Positions 10,160 to 19,338 of a stretch of 64,000 bases of DNA are shown piece by piece (the first letter of the stretch is position 1; the number at the start of each line of letters is the position of its first letter). The notes beneath the pieces were generated by a model. That model had not been told where the DNA came from, ran no database searches, and saw only the letters and a program-made list of their open reading frames with translations. The position numbers and the translations under genes are program-made. The DNA comes from Streptomyces cellulosae. Its GTDB lineage: Bacteria > Actinomycetota > Actinomycetes > Streptomycetales > Streptomycetaceae. The stretch is from positions 1 through 64,000 of the forward strand of contig BNBH01000001.1 of NCBI GenBank assembly GCA_014655195.1. Direction: 5' to 3'.

Positions 10160-11776
10160 TCAGGGCAGCATCCAGCCGAGCACCACCGTGCTCTGGCCGA
10201 CCACGATCAGGCACATCACGAGCAGCAGGCCGAGGCTCCAGGGCAGCACCTTGCGCAGCAGGTCGCCCTCGCGGCCCGCGAGCCCGACGGCCGCGCAGGC
10301 GATGGTGAGGTTCTGCGGCGAGATCATCTTGCCGAGCACGCCGCCGGAGCTGTTGGCGGCGGCGAGCAGTTCGGGCGAGAGGCCTGACTGCTGGGCGGCG
10401 GTGACCTGGAGGGCGCCGAAGAGGGCGTTGGCGGAGGTGTCGGAGCCGGACACGGCGACGCCGAACCAGCCGAGCACCGGGGACAGGAAGGCGAGGCCCG
10501 CACCCGCGGCCGCCACGAAGTGGCCGATGGTGGCGGCCTGTCCGGAGAGGTTCATGACGTAGGCGAGGGCGAGCACGCTGGTCACCGTGAGCAGCGCGAA
10601 CCGCAGTTCGCGCACGGTCTCCAGCCACTCCTTGGCCGCCACGCGCGCGTGGACGCCGAGGACGGCCGCGGTGGCGAGGCCGGCGAACAGCACGAGCGTC
10701 CCGCCGGTGGAGACGAGCGGCAGGCTGAACATGTTGCCGCCGACGGGCTCGCCGTCGGGGTTCGCGACGTCCAGGAAGGGCCAGTTCCAGGTCTGGGTGG
10801 CGCCGGCGAGCCAGTCCTTGACGGCCGGGATCTGCGCGACGGCGAAGATCGCGACGATCAGCGCGTAGGGGGCGTAGGCCCGGACGACCTCGCCGCGCGG
10901 GTCCTCGGCGTCCAGTTCCTCGCTGCGGGTGCCGGTGAGGACGGAGGTGCGTACGGACTCGGCGGCGGGGACGCGGGAGTGGGGCACGGCCATCAGGGCG
11001 CCCGCGCCGGCGAGGGCGGCGCCGATGTCGGCGAGCTGCGCGGAGACGTAGTTGGAGGCGGCGAACTGCGCCACGGCGAAGGCGACGCCGCACACCAGGG
11101 CGGGGATCCAGGTCTCGCGCAGTCCGCGCCGGCCGTCGACCAGCCACACCAGCACGAGCGGCACCACGAGGGCCAGCAGCGGCGTCTGGCGGCCGACCAC
11201 GGACGCCACGGAGTCCAGCGGCAGCCCGGTGACCTGGGCGAGCGTGACGACGGGCGTGCCCATCGCGCCGAACGCCACCGGCGCGGTGTTGGCGACCAGC
11301 GCGACCACGGCGGCGCGTACGGGGTCGAAGCCGAGGGCGACCAGCATCACGGCGGAGATCGCGACGGGGGCGCCGAACCCGGCCAGCGCCTCCAGCAGGG
11401 CGCCGAAGCAGAACGCGACGACGAGCGCCTGGATGCGGGGGTCGTCGGAGAGCCGGCCGAAGGAGCGGCGCAGGATGTCGAAGTGGCGGGTGCGGACCGT
11501 CATCCGGTAGATCCACAGGGCGTTCACGACGATCCACATGATCGGGAAGAGCCCGAAGACGGCGCCCTGCACACCGCTGGAGAGCGTCTGGTCCAGTGGC
11601 ATCCCGTACGCCAGCCAGGCCACCGCGACGGCCGCCGCGAGGCCGATGAGGCCCGCGAGGTGGGCCTTCATCCGGACGCCGCCGAGCAGCACCAGCACGA
11701 TCAGCAGCGGCAGGGCCGCCACGAGGGCGGAGAGGCCGAGTGATCCGGCGACGGGTTCCAGTTCCTGGACGTACAC
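10160..11776 (-). CDS. lldP: L-lactate permease (LctP family)
   Basis: 538-residue membrane protein of the lactate permease family, which takes up L-lactate (and often glycolate) with protons. About 12-13 hydrophobic segments cover nearly all of it. Family signatures: 'GALLEALAGFGAPVAISA' near residue 125 and 'FGVAVSGSDTSANALFGALQ' near 445. GTG 11776 follows GGGAGGC. No lactate dehydrogenase gene is adjacent, so it stands alone between manB and the DUF3499 gene. Glycolate rather than lactate as main substrate is possible. Confidence 0.92.
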   Translation of the reverse strand: MYVQELEPVAGSLGLSALVAALPLLIVLVLLGGVRMKAHLAGLIGLAAAVAVAWLAYGMPLDQTLSSGVQGAVFGLFPIMWIVVNALWIYRMTVRTRHFDILRRSFGRLSDDPRIQALVVAFCFGALLEALAGFGAPVAISAVMLVALGFDPVRAAVVALVANTAPVAFGAMGTPVVTLAQVTGLPLDSVASVVGRQTPLLALVVPLVLVWLVDGRRGLRETWIPALVCGVAFAVAQFAASNYVSAQLADIGAALAGAGALMAVPHSRVPAAESVRTSVLTGTRSEELDAEDPRGEVVRAYAPYALIVAIFAVAQIPAVKDWLAGATQTWNWPFLDVANPDGEPVGGNMFSLPLVSTGGTLVLFAGLATAAVLGVHARVAAKEWLETVRELRFALLTVTSVLALAYVMNLSGQAATIGHFVAAAGAGLAFLSPVLGWFGVAVSGSDTSANALFGALQVTAAQQSGLSPELLAAANSSGGVLGKMISPQNLTIACAAVGLAGREGDLLRKVLPWSLGLLLVMCLIVVGQSTVVLGWMLP

Positions 11777-11904
11777 GAGCGCCTCCCGGATTCCGCCATG
11801 CGAAAGCGATTTCTCGCTGGGTCACCGGAATGGTCGTGTCCGCGCCAAGCGGGCGTCAATGGGTGTGCAGTGAAGGGATGTGACGGGGTGACGGGCGCGC
11901 GCCC

Positions 11905-12327
11905 TCAGTTGTCGGGGGAGCGCAGAACCCGCAGATGGCCGCGGCGGGCGACCTCCATCGGGTCGGCGCCTCGCGCGCCGCCGCCGGCTCCGGCCGCCCG
12001 CTCCTGGGGGCGGGCCGCCTCGCGCACGGCGTTGGCGAGCGCTTCCAGGTCGTCCCCGCTGGGCTGCGCCGGGGCGGACCCGTCGAGCAGGCGGACGACC
12101 TCCCAGCCACGGGGGGCGGTGAGGCGCTCGGAGTGCTCGGCGCACAGGTCGTAGCAGTGGGGCTCGGCGTAGGTGGCGAGCGGGCCGAGGACCGCGGTCG
12201 AGTCGGCGTAGACGTACGTCAACGTCGCGACGGCGGGACGGCCGCAGGCGGTGCGCGAACAGCGACGTACAGGGCTCACGACGTTGGACGGTACCGCACT
12301 CTTGAGCGGGCCGCGACGACTCTCCAC
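11905..12327 (-). CDS. DUF3499 family protein
   Basis: 140-residue protein of actinobacterial family DUF3499. The conserved front part reads 'VRRCSRTACGRPAVATLTY', then 'YAEPHCYDLCAEHSERLTAP', giving Cys/His pairs that look like a small zinc ribbon. The rest is a low-complexity alanine/glycine/arginine linker ending in 'GHLRVLRSPDN'. GTG 12327 was chosen because GGGGGAG lies just upstream; an earlier in-frame ATG (12381) has no ribosome site. It is divergent from the zincin-like gene, an arrangement conserved with Rv3258c/Rv3259. Function unknown; the Cys pattern suggests nucleic-acid or metal binding. Confidence 0.8.
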   Translation of the reverse strand: MESRRGPLKSAVPSNVVSPVRRCSRTACGRPAVATLTYVYADSTAVLGPLATYAEPHCYDLCAEHSERLTAPRGWEVVRLLDGSAPAQPSGDDLEALANAVREAARPQERAAGAGGGARGADPMEVARRGHLRVLRSPDN

Positions 12328-12610
12328 CAGGTCACTCCCCCGTGTCGGGGTGTGAAACGCCCCACATAACCCAGGAAACACACCTCTGTGACCAGGCGGT
12401 ACGCCGGAACGGCGGCTTTCGGACGGTTCTGATTCCGGTCACCAGTCGGCATAAACACCGTCAAATGCCTTGAGGTGATCGGTCGAGGAGAGATACGGAA
12501 TCGAGCCCAAGCTTGGCTGGAATGGTCAGGTTGTGACATGGCGCGCGGGTCGGCCGGAACGCGCGTGGGCGTGGGGCGGCCCGGCGGCACGACGACTACC
12601 CTTCGCAGTG

Positions 12611-13060
12611 ATGGACAGCCCCGTGACTCCTCGCTCCGCAGGCCCCGGGCCCCGACGCCGTGACCGACACGGCAGGGGCATGCGCGGCCCGATCGCACCA
12701 CCCCAGGTGCCGCTGGCCGCCAGCCGCGCGGAGACGTTCGCGGACCTGGTGCAGGACTCGGTGGAGCGTCTCGAGCGGCGCTGGCCGCAGCTCGCCGACA
12801 TCGATTTCCTGGTGCTGGACGTCCCCCGGCTGGACGGCGCGGCCGGACCCGGCTGGGACGAGACGGTCCCGCTGGGCGGGACGGTGACGGCCCGCGACGG
12901 CCGCCCCGCGCGCGTGGTGATCTACCGGCGGCCGGTCGAGATCCGCTCCAAGGGACGCGACGAGCGGGCGGCACTGGTCCACGAGGTCGTGGTCGAACAG
13001 GTCGCCGACCTGCTGGGTCTCACCCCCGAGACGGTCGACCCCCGGTACGGGGAGGACTGA
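12611..13060 (+). CDS. zincin-like metallopeptidase family protein with degenerate motif
   Basis: 149-residue protein of the small zincin-like family (DUF1025 type). Residues ~40-145 carry the domain: 'FADLVQDSVERLERRWPQLADIDFLVLDVP', a strand segment 'ARVVIYRRPVEIRSK', then the helix where the HExxH motif should lie. Here it reads LVHEVVVEQVADLLGL: the first His and the Glu are kept, but the second His is replaced (HEVVV then E). A classical zinc peptidase site is therefore incomplete. A -10-like TACCCT (12597-12602) sits 5 bp before an in-frame GTG at 12608 and 8 bp before ATG 12611, with no ribosome site, so the message may be leaderless. Family call is good; peptidase activity is doubtful. 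Confidence 0.75.
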   Translation: MDSPVTPRSAGPGPRRRDRHGRGMRGPIAPPQVPLAASRAETFADLVQDSVERLERRWPQLADIDFLVLDVPRLDGAAGPGWDETVPLGGTVTARDGRPARVVIYRRPVEIRSKGRDERAALVHEVVVEQVADLLGLTPETVDPRYGED

Positions 13061-13090
13061 GTTACCGGGGGTGCTGGAGTCTCCCTGCGG

Positions 13091-14665
13091 CTACCGCTGG
13101 AGGACGGACAGGTCCTCGGACGCGTCCGGCACCGCCACCATGCCCCGGTCGTCAGGGAGCGGCTGCACCGTGAAGAACGGGACGCCTCCCTCCGTCGAGG
13201 CCAGGGTGCGCGAGGCGTAGACGGGGCCGCCGGTCCGCGTCTCCACCGTGAGCGCGTAGCTGCCCTTCAGACCCGCGGGCACGGGCGCCTCGATGTCCTG
13301 CGTCGTCCCCGACTTGATGCTGTACGTCTTCGTCTGCGGCGTGCCGCCCTTGGTGCCGGCGGAGGCCGTCACCTTGATCTCGGCGTCGCCCTCGGGCGCG
13401 GTGACCGACAGGGTGGTGCCCTTGGCGGTGTTGTCCAGGGCCGTCGCGCGCGTCTCGACCGGGCGGGCCGCCGGGATGAACGCCGACTCCTGCCCGCCCT
13501 CCTCGCCGCGCAGCACCCGCACCGCCGCCACCACCGGCACGGAGCTGTCCGGCGCGGTCAGCACCAGGGAGCCGGCCTCTCCACGGGTGAGGTCGCCCAG
13601 GTCGAAGCCCGCGGTCATCCCGCCCTTGAGGTGCAGCGTCTCGTTGCCTGCCGGGGTGATCAGACCGGACGGGGCGGCGAGGCGCACCTTCAGGTCGACG
13701 TCGGCGTCCCCGGGCGTGAAGGCGACCAGGCGCACGGCCGTGGCGTCCTTCGGGATGCCCGGCAGGACCAGGCTGCCCGACGGGTCGGCCGACGCGGGCA
13801 GCCAGTCGCCGCCCGTCTCGTCGTCCAGGGCCTGCACGGCGGCGCCGACCCGGCCGCTGCGGACCACCACGTGCACGGTGACGTCGGTCTGCTTCTCGGC
13901 GGTGAGCGTGGACAGCAGCACCGGCTCGGAGGAGCGCGGCTTGACCGTGATGCCCTCCCCCACCGTCGTCTCCAGCTCGCCGTCCTTGCCGTAGAGCTCG
14001 ATGTCGACCACGGCCGCGGAGTCGTCCGGGTTGGTCAGGTGGATGTAGTCGGTGCGGCTGTCGTCGGTGCTCGCGCCGGGGAACCAGAACTGGGTGTCGG
14101 CGGCGGAGCAGGCGACGCCCTGGAGGCCGCGGCCGGTGCCGGCGGCGACCTCGGTGGTCTGCTGCGCGGTCCAGCCGGACGCGAAGCGGCCGTCGGCGGT
14201 GCCGACGAGGGCGGGGGCGTCGGCGCCTTCGGCCTCGGCGGTCACCGGCGTGCCGGGCTCCTTCAGCTGCAGGACGGGCTTGCCGCCCTGGTCGTCCGTC
14301 GCGGAGCCCTTGCCGTCCTTCTCGCTCTCCTCGTCGGCGGAGGCGTCCTCGCCGTCCGTCCCGCCCTCTTCGTCGGCTGAAGCGTCCTCGTCCGGGACGG
14401 ACTGCTGCGCGGCCGACCGGAGCACGGCCGTGCCCTTGTCGTCCGCGCCCTCCGTGACCGGGGTGAACGAGGTGTACGTCGTCTCGGCGAGGTCGGAGGT
14501 GCTGGGCTGCGGGCACAGCAGGCCGGTGCGCTCCACGGGCAGGGTGGCCGCCGACCCCGTCGGCTGCTCGGCGGCCTCGGGGCCGGGCGCCGTGAGCGCG
14601 GCGACGCCCGTGACGGCGGCGAGCGCGGTGGCGCCCGCGATCAGGGACAGGGTGGTGCGGTTCAC
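13091..14665 (-). CDS. secreted DUF5719 family protein
   Basis: 524-residue protein with an N-terminal signal or anchor segment ('TTLSLIAGATALAAVTGVAAL', about residues 3-25). Next comes a disordered acidic stretch with DASADEE-type repeats (about 85-125), then a long beta-rich extracellular region ending in 'GGVPFFTVQPLPDDRGMV'. I recognise it as the DUF5719 family, which follows a membrane glycosyltransferase in Streptomyces. Its start overlaps the stop of that gene by four bases (ATGA at 14662-14665), so the two are translationally coupled and probably work together at the cell surface. Function unknown. Confidence 0.8.
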   Translation of the reverse strand: MNRTTLSLIAGATALAAVTGVAALTAPGPEAAEQPTGSAATLPVERTGLLCPQPSTSDLAETTYTSFTPVTEGADDKGTAVLRSAAQQSVPDEDASADEEGGTDGEDASADEESEKDGKGSATDDQGGKPVLQLKEPGTPVTAEAEGADAPALVGTADGRFASGWTAQQTTEVAAGTGRGLQGVACSAADTQFWFPGASTDDSRTDYIHLTNPDDSAAVVDIELYGKDGELETTVGEGITVKPRSSEPVLLSTLTAEKQTDVTVHVVVRSGRVGAAVQALDDETGGDWLPASADPSGSLVLPGIPKDATAVRLVAFTPGDADVDLKVRLAAPSGLITPAGNETLHLKGGMTAGFDLGDLTRGEAGSLVLTAPDSSVPVVAAVRVLRGEEGGQESAFIPAARPVETRATALDNTAKGTTLSVTAPEGDAEIKVTASAGTKGGTPQTKTYSIKSGTTQDIEAPVPAGLKGSYALTVETRTGGPVYASRTLASTEGGVPFFTVQPLPDDRGMVAVPDASEDLSVLQR

Positions 14666-17600
14666 TGCTGGCTCCCGTCAGGACGCTCGTTGCCCGTGGC
14701 GTGGGGGTCGTACGCGGGGTCGTAGCCCTGTGGGTACGCCGTCCCGTCGTATCCCTGCGGGTACGTCTGGTCGTAGCCCTGCTGCGGGGCGCCGTAGCCG
14801 TACGGGTCGTACCCGCCGTCCTGCTGCGGGTAGCCCTCCGCCGGGTACTGCTGCTGTCCGCCGTAGCCGCCCGCCGGGTACTGCTGCTGGTAGGGCGCGG
14901 CCGCGTAGGCGGTCTCGTCGTACTCCGCGTTCTGGTACTGCCCCTGGTCCCAGTCGCCGTAGCCGGCCTGGTGCGGGACGGTGGCGGGGGGCTGCTCCGG
15001 AGGGGCGGGCATGTCGCCTTCGCCGTACGGGTCGGGGCCGGGCGCGTCCATGGCGTCGGCGTCCGTGGCGCTCACGCCCTCCGGGTCGCCGCCCTCGCCG
15101 TTGGCCGCGGCCTCCGCCTCGGCCTGCGCGCGCAGGCGGCGGGCGCGGCGGCCCTCGCCGGCCATGGCCTCGGCCGGGACGGGCGCCTCCTCGGGCAGGT
15201 CGTCGTCGATGTCACGGCTGCGGCCGGGCAGCGCCATGACGACGAGGACGATCGCGAGCAGGCCCTGCGCCCACATCCACAGGGTGTGGGCGAGCGGCTC
15301 GTCGTAGGTGACGTCCAGGGCGCCGCCGGACGCGGGCAGTTCGAAGCCCTGGGCCCAGCCGTCGACCGTGGTCGGGGTGAGCTCCTTGCCGTCGAGGGTG
15401 GCGGTCCAGCCCTCCGCGGCGGAGTCGGCCAGGCGCAGGACGCGGCCCTCCGCGCCGTCCTCGATCTCGGTGTGGATCTCGACCGGGCCCGCGGCCACGG
15501 GCTCGGGCTCGCCCTTGCCCTCGGCGGGCACGACGGCCGCGCGGGCGACCTGGCGGTCCACCCGCCACAGCGCACCGCCCTCCTGCTCGCTCAGGCGGCT
15601 CAGGCCGGGCGTGGCGTCCAGCACGCGGGTGACCTCGCGCGGAGCGCCCTGGTGGACCAGGACGTAGCGGACGGCGAAGCCGCCGAGCTGGTCGGCCTGG
15701 TCGGCGCCGGAACCGGCGACGAGGTTGGCGACGACCTTGTCGAGCAGTTCGTTCTCACCGTCCTGGGCGGCGATCTCCGCGTCGCCCATGCGGGCCCCGG
15801 AGCCGCGCACCAGGACGTAGTCGACGCGGTCGGCGGAGTCCGTGTCGAGGACCAGGGTGCGGGCCTGGTCGCGGGTGGCGCTCTCCTCGGCGACGAACGC
15901 CGGCACCTGCACCGGGTCGCGCCGTTCGACGGGGCCGTCGGCGCCGCGGACCATCCAGCCGACGGCGAGGACCAGCGGTCCGACGGCGCAGGCCAGGGCG
16001 ATCAGCGCGGCGACCGGCTGGCGCCAGCCGAAGCTCATCTCGGCGACGCGCGCGCGGGCGCCGTCGGCGCCGAGCGTGCCGGCGGCCAGCAGGGCGATGC
16101 CGTAGACGAGGGTGGCGGGGCCGGCCCAGGTGGAGCCGTTGGACAGGGCCGCGAAGAGGAGGCCGGCCACGGCGGCCGTCCACGCGGTGAGGATCGCCGT
16201 GCGGCGCTCGGCGCGCAGCAGGGCGGCCAGTGCGGCGAGGACCAGGCCGATCAGCAGCAGTCCGCCGCTGGTGCCGGGCCCGCCGGGGCTGGCGCCGAGC
16301 AGGTCGAGCGCGGAGGCGGCGGACTGCCCGAACGGCAGGCCGGCCTCGGTGAAGAAGCCGAACGGCAGCAGGGACAGCGACCAGGGGGCGAGCACCAGCA
16401 GGGGGCTGCCGAACTGCGCCAGGAAGCGGGGGCCGTAGGCCTTGAGGTCCGCCCTGCGCAGGGCCAGCACGCCGATGCCGAGGACCAGCGCCATCGGCCA
16501 CACGATCGGGGTGAAGGCCGTGGTGAGGGTGAGCAGCAGCGCGTACGCCCAGGTGGCGCGCCAGCTGCCGCGGCCGTCGGGGGCGGTGAGTCCGCTCGCG
16601 GCGATGCCGGCGCGGGCGAGGAGGGGGAGCAGCACGGCGAGCACGGCCGTGCCGATGTGTCCCGAGGCCAGGGCGCCGGTCGCGGCGGGCAGGAAGGCGT
16701 AGGCGACGGCCGCCCACGCGCGCAGCAGCCGGGACTCGACCAGCGGGCGGGAGGCGAAGTACGCGGTGACGCCGGCCAGCGGCACCGAGCAGACCAGCAT
16801 CACGGTGACGGCGAGGCCGGTGGAGCCGAGCAGCAGGGTCGCCAGCGCGGCGACGACGGCCAGGTAGGGCGGTGCGGTGCCGGTGCCGCCGGCGCCGACC
16901 GCGTGCCAGGCGTCGGTGTAGCGGGCCCACAGGTCACCCGCGGCGGCGGGCGCGGGCAGCAGGGCGCCGCCGGCCAGGGCGCCGCCGCCGAGGAGCTGAC
17001 GGCACGCCACCAGGGAGACCAGCAGCAGCGTCAGGAAGAGGACGGGACCGGGGCGGCGGGCGATGCGCCTGAGGCGCGCGAACTGCTCGATCTCGAGGAA
17101 GTCGGCGTCGTCGCCGCCGGGTCCGGACTCCATCGCGCTGCCGTGCCGTCCGGCGCCGGAGACGGCCTCGGGGTCGGAGCGGCCGACGAGGTTGCTCGCG
17201 ACCTGCTCCACGGTGACGCGGACGGTGGCGCCGGGCGGCGGGAACAGCGGGCGCAGCTCGCCCTTGTCGACCTGGGGGCTGCCGCGGTCGCGGCGTCCGG
17301 CGAGGATGCGCTCGGGGCGGAGCAGGACGCCCATGAGGCCGCGGATTTCGTCGACGGCCTGCCCCGGCACCTTGCCGACCAGGTAGGCGAGGGTGCGCAG
17401 CAGCGTGCCGAGGACGACCCGGAGCAGCACCCAGGGAAGGGCGGCCGTGCGGGTGTTGACGAGGAGGGTGTGGACGGCGCCGGCCTTGTCCACCTTGTGC
17501 GGGGAGGCGGCCGTGCGGCCCACGCAGTCGACGGTGCGGCGCTCGCGGGAGGCCGCCTCGGCGTGCCGGACGACCGCCTCGGGCGCGACGAGGACCCGGT

Positions 17601-18393
17601 AGCCCGCGGCGTTGAGCCGCCAGCACAGGTCGACGTCGTCGCGCATGAGGGGCAGGTGCCGGTCGAAGCCGCCGAGCTGCTCGAAGAGGTCGCGGCGGAC
17701 GAGCATGCCGGCGGTGGACACGCTCAGCACGGGCCGTACGTGGTCGTGCTGGCCCTGGTCCTGCTCGCGGCGGTCCAGGCCGGTCCAGCGGCGGCCGGAG
17801 TTGGCGATGGAGACGCCGACCTCGAGCAGCTGCCTGCGGTCGTACCAGCCGCGGAGCTTGGGGCCGACGACGGCGACGTCCTCGCGGCCGAGCTCGTACT
17901 CGTTCTCCACGACGCGCAGCAGCTCGGCGAGCGCGTCGGGCTCGGGCGCGCAGTCGTCGTGCAGCAGCCACAGCCACTCGACCGGTTCGCCGAACGGCAG
18001 TTCGGGCAGGTCGTAGGCGTCGTCGCGCCAGCTGCGGGTGACCGGGTCCCAGCCGCTCGGCCGCCTCAGGTACGGCAGGTCGTCGGGGGTGAGGTGCGGG
18101 GCGCCGCGGTGGCACTCCTCGACGGCCTGGCCGAAGCCGGTGCGCCGGGCGAGGTGCAGCACGCGCTCGTCGCCGAGGGCCTCGGTGACCAGCCGGGCGG
18201 AGTCGTCGGCGCTGCCGGTGTCGGCGGCCATGGCGAACTGGACGGGGCGCTCCTGGCCGAGCAGGCCGGCCAGGGCGTCCGGCAGCCAGCGGGCGCCGTC
18301 GTGGGAGACGAGGACCGCGGTCACCACGTGACGCGGGAACTCAGGTGCGGCAGCGGAATCCTGACGGGCTGCCGTGTGGCTGTGCACGGACAT
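14662..18393 (-). CDS. large membrane glycosyltransferase, family 2
   Basis: 1243-residue protein in three parts. Residues ~20-300 form a GT2 domain: 'VTAVLVSHDGARWLPDAL', 'AADTGSADDSA' and an acidic metal-site stretch LLHDDCAPE (145-147). Residues ~330-860 hold about a dozen hydrophobic segments. The following ~250 residues look extracellular, one more membrane helix comes near 1050, and the last ~90 residues are a Tyr/Gln/Gly-rich tail with PQGYD/QQYP-type repeats. The family transfers sugar from a nucleotide donor; substrate unknown, but the topology suggests building an envelope glycan. ATG 18393 gives the expected GT2 N-terminus; its ribosome site is weak. It is coupled to the DUF5719 gene and lies just downstream of whiB. 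Confidence 0.85.
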   Translation of the reverse strand: MSVHSHTAARQDSAAAPEFPRHVVTAVLVSHDGARWLPDALAGLLGQERPVQFAMAADTGSADDSARLVTEALGDERVLHLARRTGFGQAVEECHRGAPHLTPDDLPYLRRPSGWDPVTRSWRDDAYDLPELPFGEPVEWLWLLHDDCAPEPDALAELLRVVENEYELGREDVAVVGPKLRGWYDRRQLLEVGVSIANSGRRWTGLDRREQDQGQHDHVRPVLSVSTAGMLVRRDLFEQLGGFDRHLPLMRDDVDLCWRLNAAGYRVLVAPEAVVRHAEAASRERRTVDCVGRTAASPHKVDKAGAVHTLLVNTRTAALPWVLLRVVLGTLLRTLAYLVGKVPGQAVDEIRGLMGVLLRPERILAGRRDRGSPQVDKGELRPLFPPPGATVRVTVEQVASNLVGRSDPEAVSGAGRHGSAMESGPGGDDADFLEIEQFARLRRIARRPGPVLFLTLLLVSLVACRQLLGGGALAGGALLPAPAAAGDLWARYTDAWHAVGAGGTGTAPPYLAVVAALATLLLGSTGLAVTVMLVCSVPLAGVTAYFASRPLVESRLLRAWAAVAYAFLPAATGALASGHIGTAVLAVLLPLLARAGIAASGLTAPDGRGSWRATWAYALLLTLTTAFTPIVWPMALVLGIGVLALRRADLKAYGPRFLAQFGSPLLVLAPWSLSLLPFGFFTEAGLPFGQSAASALDLLGASPGGPGTSGGLLLIGLVLAALAALLRAERRTAILTAWTAAVAGLLFAALSNGSTWAGPATLVYGIALLAAGTLGADGARARVAEMSFGWRQPVAALIALACAVGPLVLAVGWMVRGADGPVERRDPVQVPAFVAEESATRDQARTLVLDTDSADRVDYVLVRGSGARMGDAEIAAQDGENELLDKVVANLVAGSGADQADQLGGFAVRYVLVHQGAPREVTRVLDATPGLSRLSEQEGGALWRVDRQVARAAVVPAEGKGEPEPVAAGPVEIHTEIEDGAEGRVLRLADSAAEGWTATLDGKELTPTTVDGWAQGFELPASGGALDVTYDEPLAHTLWMWAQGLLAIVLVVMALPGRSRDIDDDLPEEAPVPAEAMAGEGRRARRLRAQAEAEAAANGEGGDPEGVSATDADAMDAPGPDPYGEGDMPAPPEQPPATVPHQAGYGDWDQGQYQNAEYDETAYAAAPYQQQYPAGGYGGQQQYPAEGYPQQDGGYDPYGYGAPQQGYDQTYPQGYDGTAYPQGYDPAYDPHATGNERPDGSQQ

Positions 18394-18579
18394 CGAGGTA
18401 CGGGCCCCGGTTCGGTGGACTGTGGGGACGCCCGTGCCCGATGGGGGCGGCGGGGCGTCTCGGACGAGCGACCACACTATCGGCTGCACAACAAGGGGGC
18501 CCGCCGCCTGTGGACAACCCACCGGCGACGGGCCTTAAGTGACGTTTGTACGAAGAAGCGTGTGGATATCGGGTGTGCT

Positions 18580-18594
18580 CCGGGCGTCGCCCGG
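18580..18594 (-). terminator. small hairpin after whiB
   Basis: CCGGGC-GTC-GCCCGG directly follows the whiB stop codon on the minus strand. The 6-bp stem is GC-only with no T-run, so termination here is plausible but may be partial, allowing read-through toward the glycosyltransferase gene. Confidence 0.35.
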
Positions 18595-18605
18595 GGCGCC
18601 GCGCG

Positions 18606-18869
18606 TCAGACGGCGGCCTTCTTCAGACGGCGGCGCTCCCGCTCGGACAGACCGCCCCAGATGCCGAAGCGTTCGTCATGGGCGAGGGCGTACTCGAGGC
18701 ACTCGGAACGGACCTCGCACGCGAGGCAGACCTTCTTGGCCTCCCGGGTGGAGCCGCCCTTCTCGGGGAAGAACGACTCGGGATCGGTCTGGGCGCACAG
18801 CGCGCGCTCCTGCCAGCCGAGTTCCTCGTCCGCGTCGTCGACCAGCAGTTGCTGCACCAGCTCGGTCAT
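18606..18869 (-). CDS. whiB: sporulation regulator WhiB
   Basis: 87-residue iron-sulfur transcription factor needed for sporulation septation in Streptomyces, where it partners WhiA. The four cluster-binding cysteines are C25, C48, C51 and C57 (CxxC spacing between the second and third), followed by the turn GIWGG (69-73) and the basic DNA-binding tail ERERRRLKKAAV. The sequence matches, from memory, S. coelicolor WhiB almost residue for residue and starts MTELVQQLLVDDADEELGWQ. It equals whiB2 of mycobacteria, also located beside fbiA. A good promoter lies at 18943-18972. The upstream 470 bp have no other gene on this strand, as expected for a regulated developmental gene. Confidence 0.96.
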   Translation of the reverse strand: MTELVQQLLVDDADEELGWQERALCAQTDPESFFPEKGGSTREAKKVCLACEVRSECLEYALAHDERFGIWGGLSERERRRLKKAAV

Positions 18870-18942
18870 GTGCGCCCCTCGTCCGTCTTTCGCGTCCCCG
18901 TGATGTGGCCGTTACCGATTCCGGCTGAACGACACGAGTGAA

Positions 18943-18972
18943 ATTACAAGTGTGCTGCTCCGGGCGAGTCAA
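18943..18972 (-). promoter_or_regulatory. whiB promoter
   Basis: On the minus strand TTGACT (18967-18972) and TGTAAT (18943-18948) are 18 bp apart, upstream of the whiB start. This fits a housekeeping-type promoter. S. coelicolor whiB is known to have more than one promoter; I could not place a second with confidence. Confidence 0.65.
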
Positions 18973-19338
18973 GCCGAGATCTGCTATTGGGCCCCTTATT
19001 CACTCTGCGGAACCAAGGCCGAGCGGAAAGTGTTCAAATCACCCTAAACCTTGACACACAGACGGGACCCGCATGGACGTCCGGCCCCGCACACGGCCTC
19101 ACAAGGGAGGACGCCCAGAGGATCGATCTCGTTCCGACACCCCTGCCGCGGCGATCCGGATCACAGTCGGATCACGGGATCGCAACGGCGCGCGGGGCGC
19201 CCGGCCGTGCGCACCTTGTGTCCCGGCAACCGGCTGAACAAACCTTTCACCTGTCAGATGAACCGGATGAGGTGAACCAGGTCCCACATACCGGGCTTCG
19301 AGTTGACTTCGGGAGTGTGAACCGCTCTCCTTGTGGGC
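18973..19338. other. whiB / dioxygenase intergenic region
   Basis: Divergent control region of lower G+C than its surroundings. AAGTGTTCAAATCACC (19028-19043) has AGTG and TCACC half-sites like those bound by BldD, a known repressor of whiB in S. coelicolor; this is a resemblance only. GGATCACAGTCGGATCAC near 19157-19174 is a direct GGATCAC repeat. No protein gene is seen. Confidence 0.35.

Noticed and set aside
14701..18903. 1400-codon open frame on the plus strand opposite the glycosyltransferase and whiB
   Set aside because: It is the antisense shadow of real minus-strand genes: composition is Gly/Ala/Arg/Val without family motifs, and it runs through three genes.
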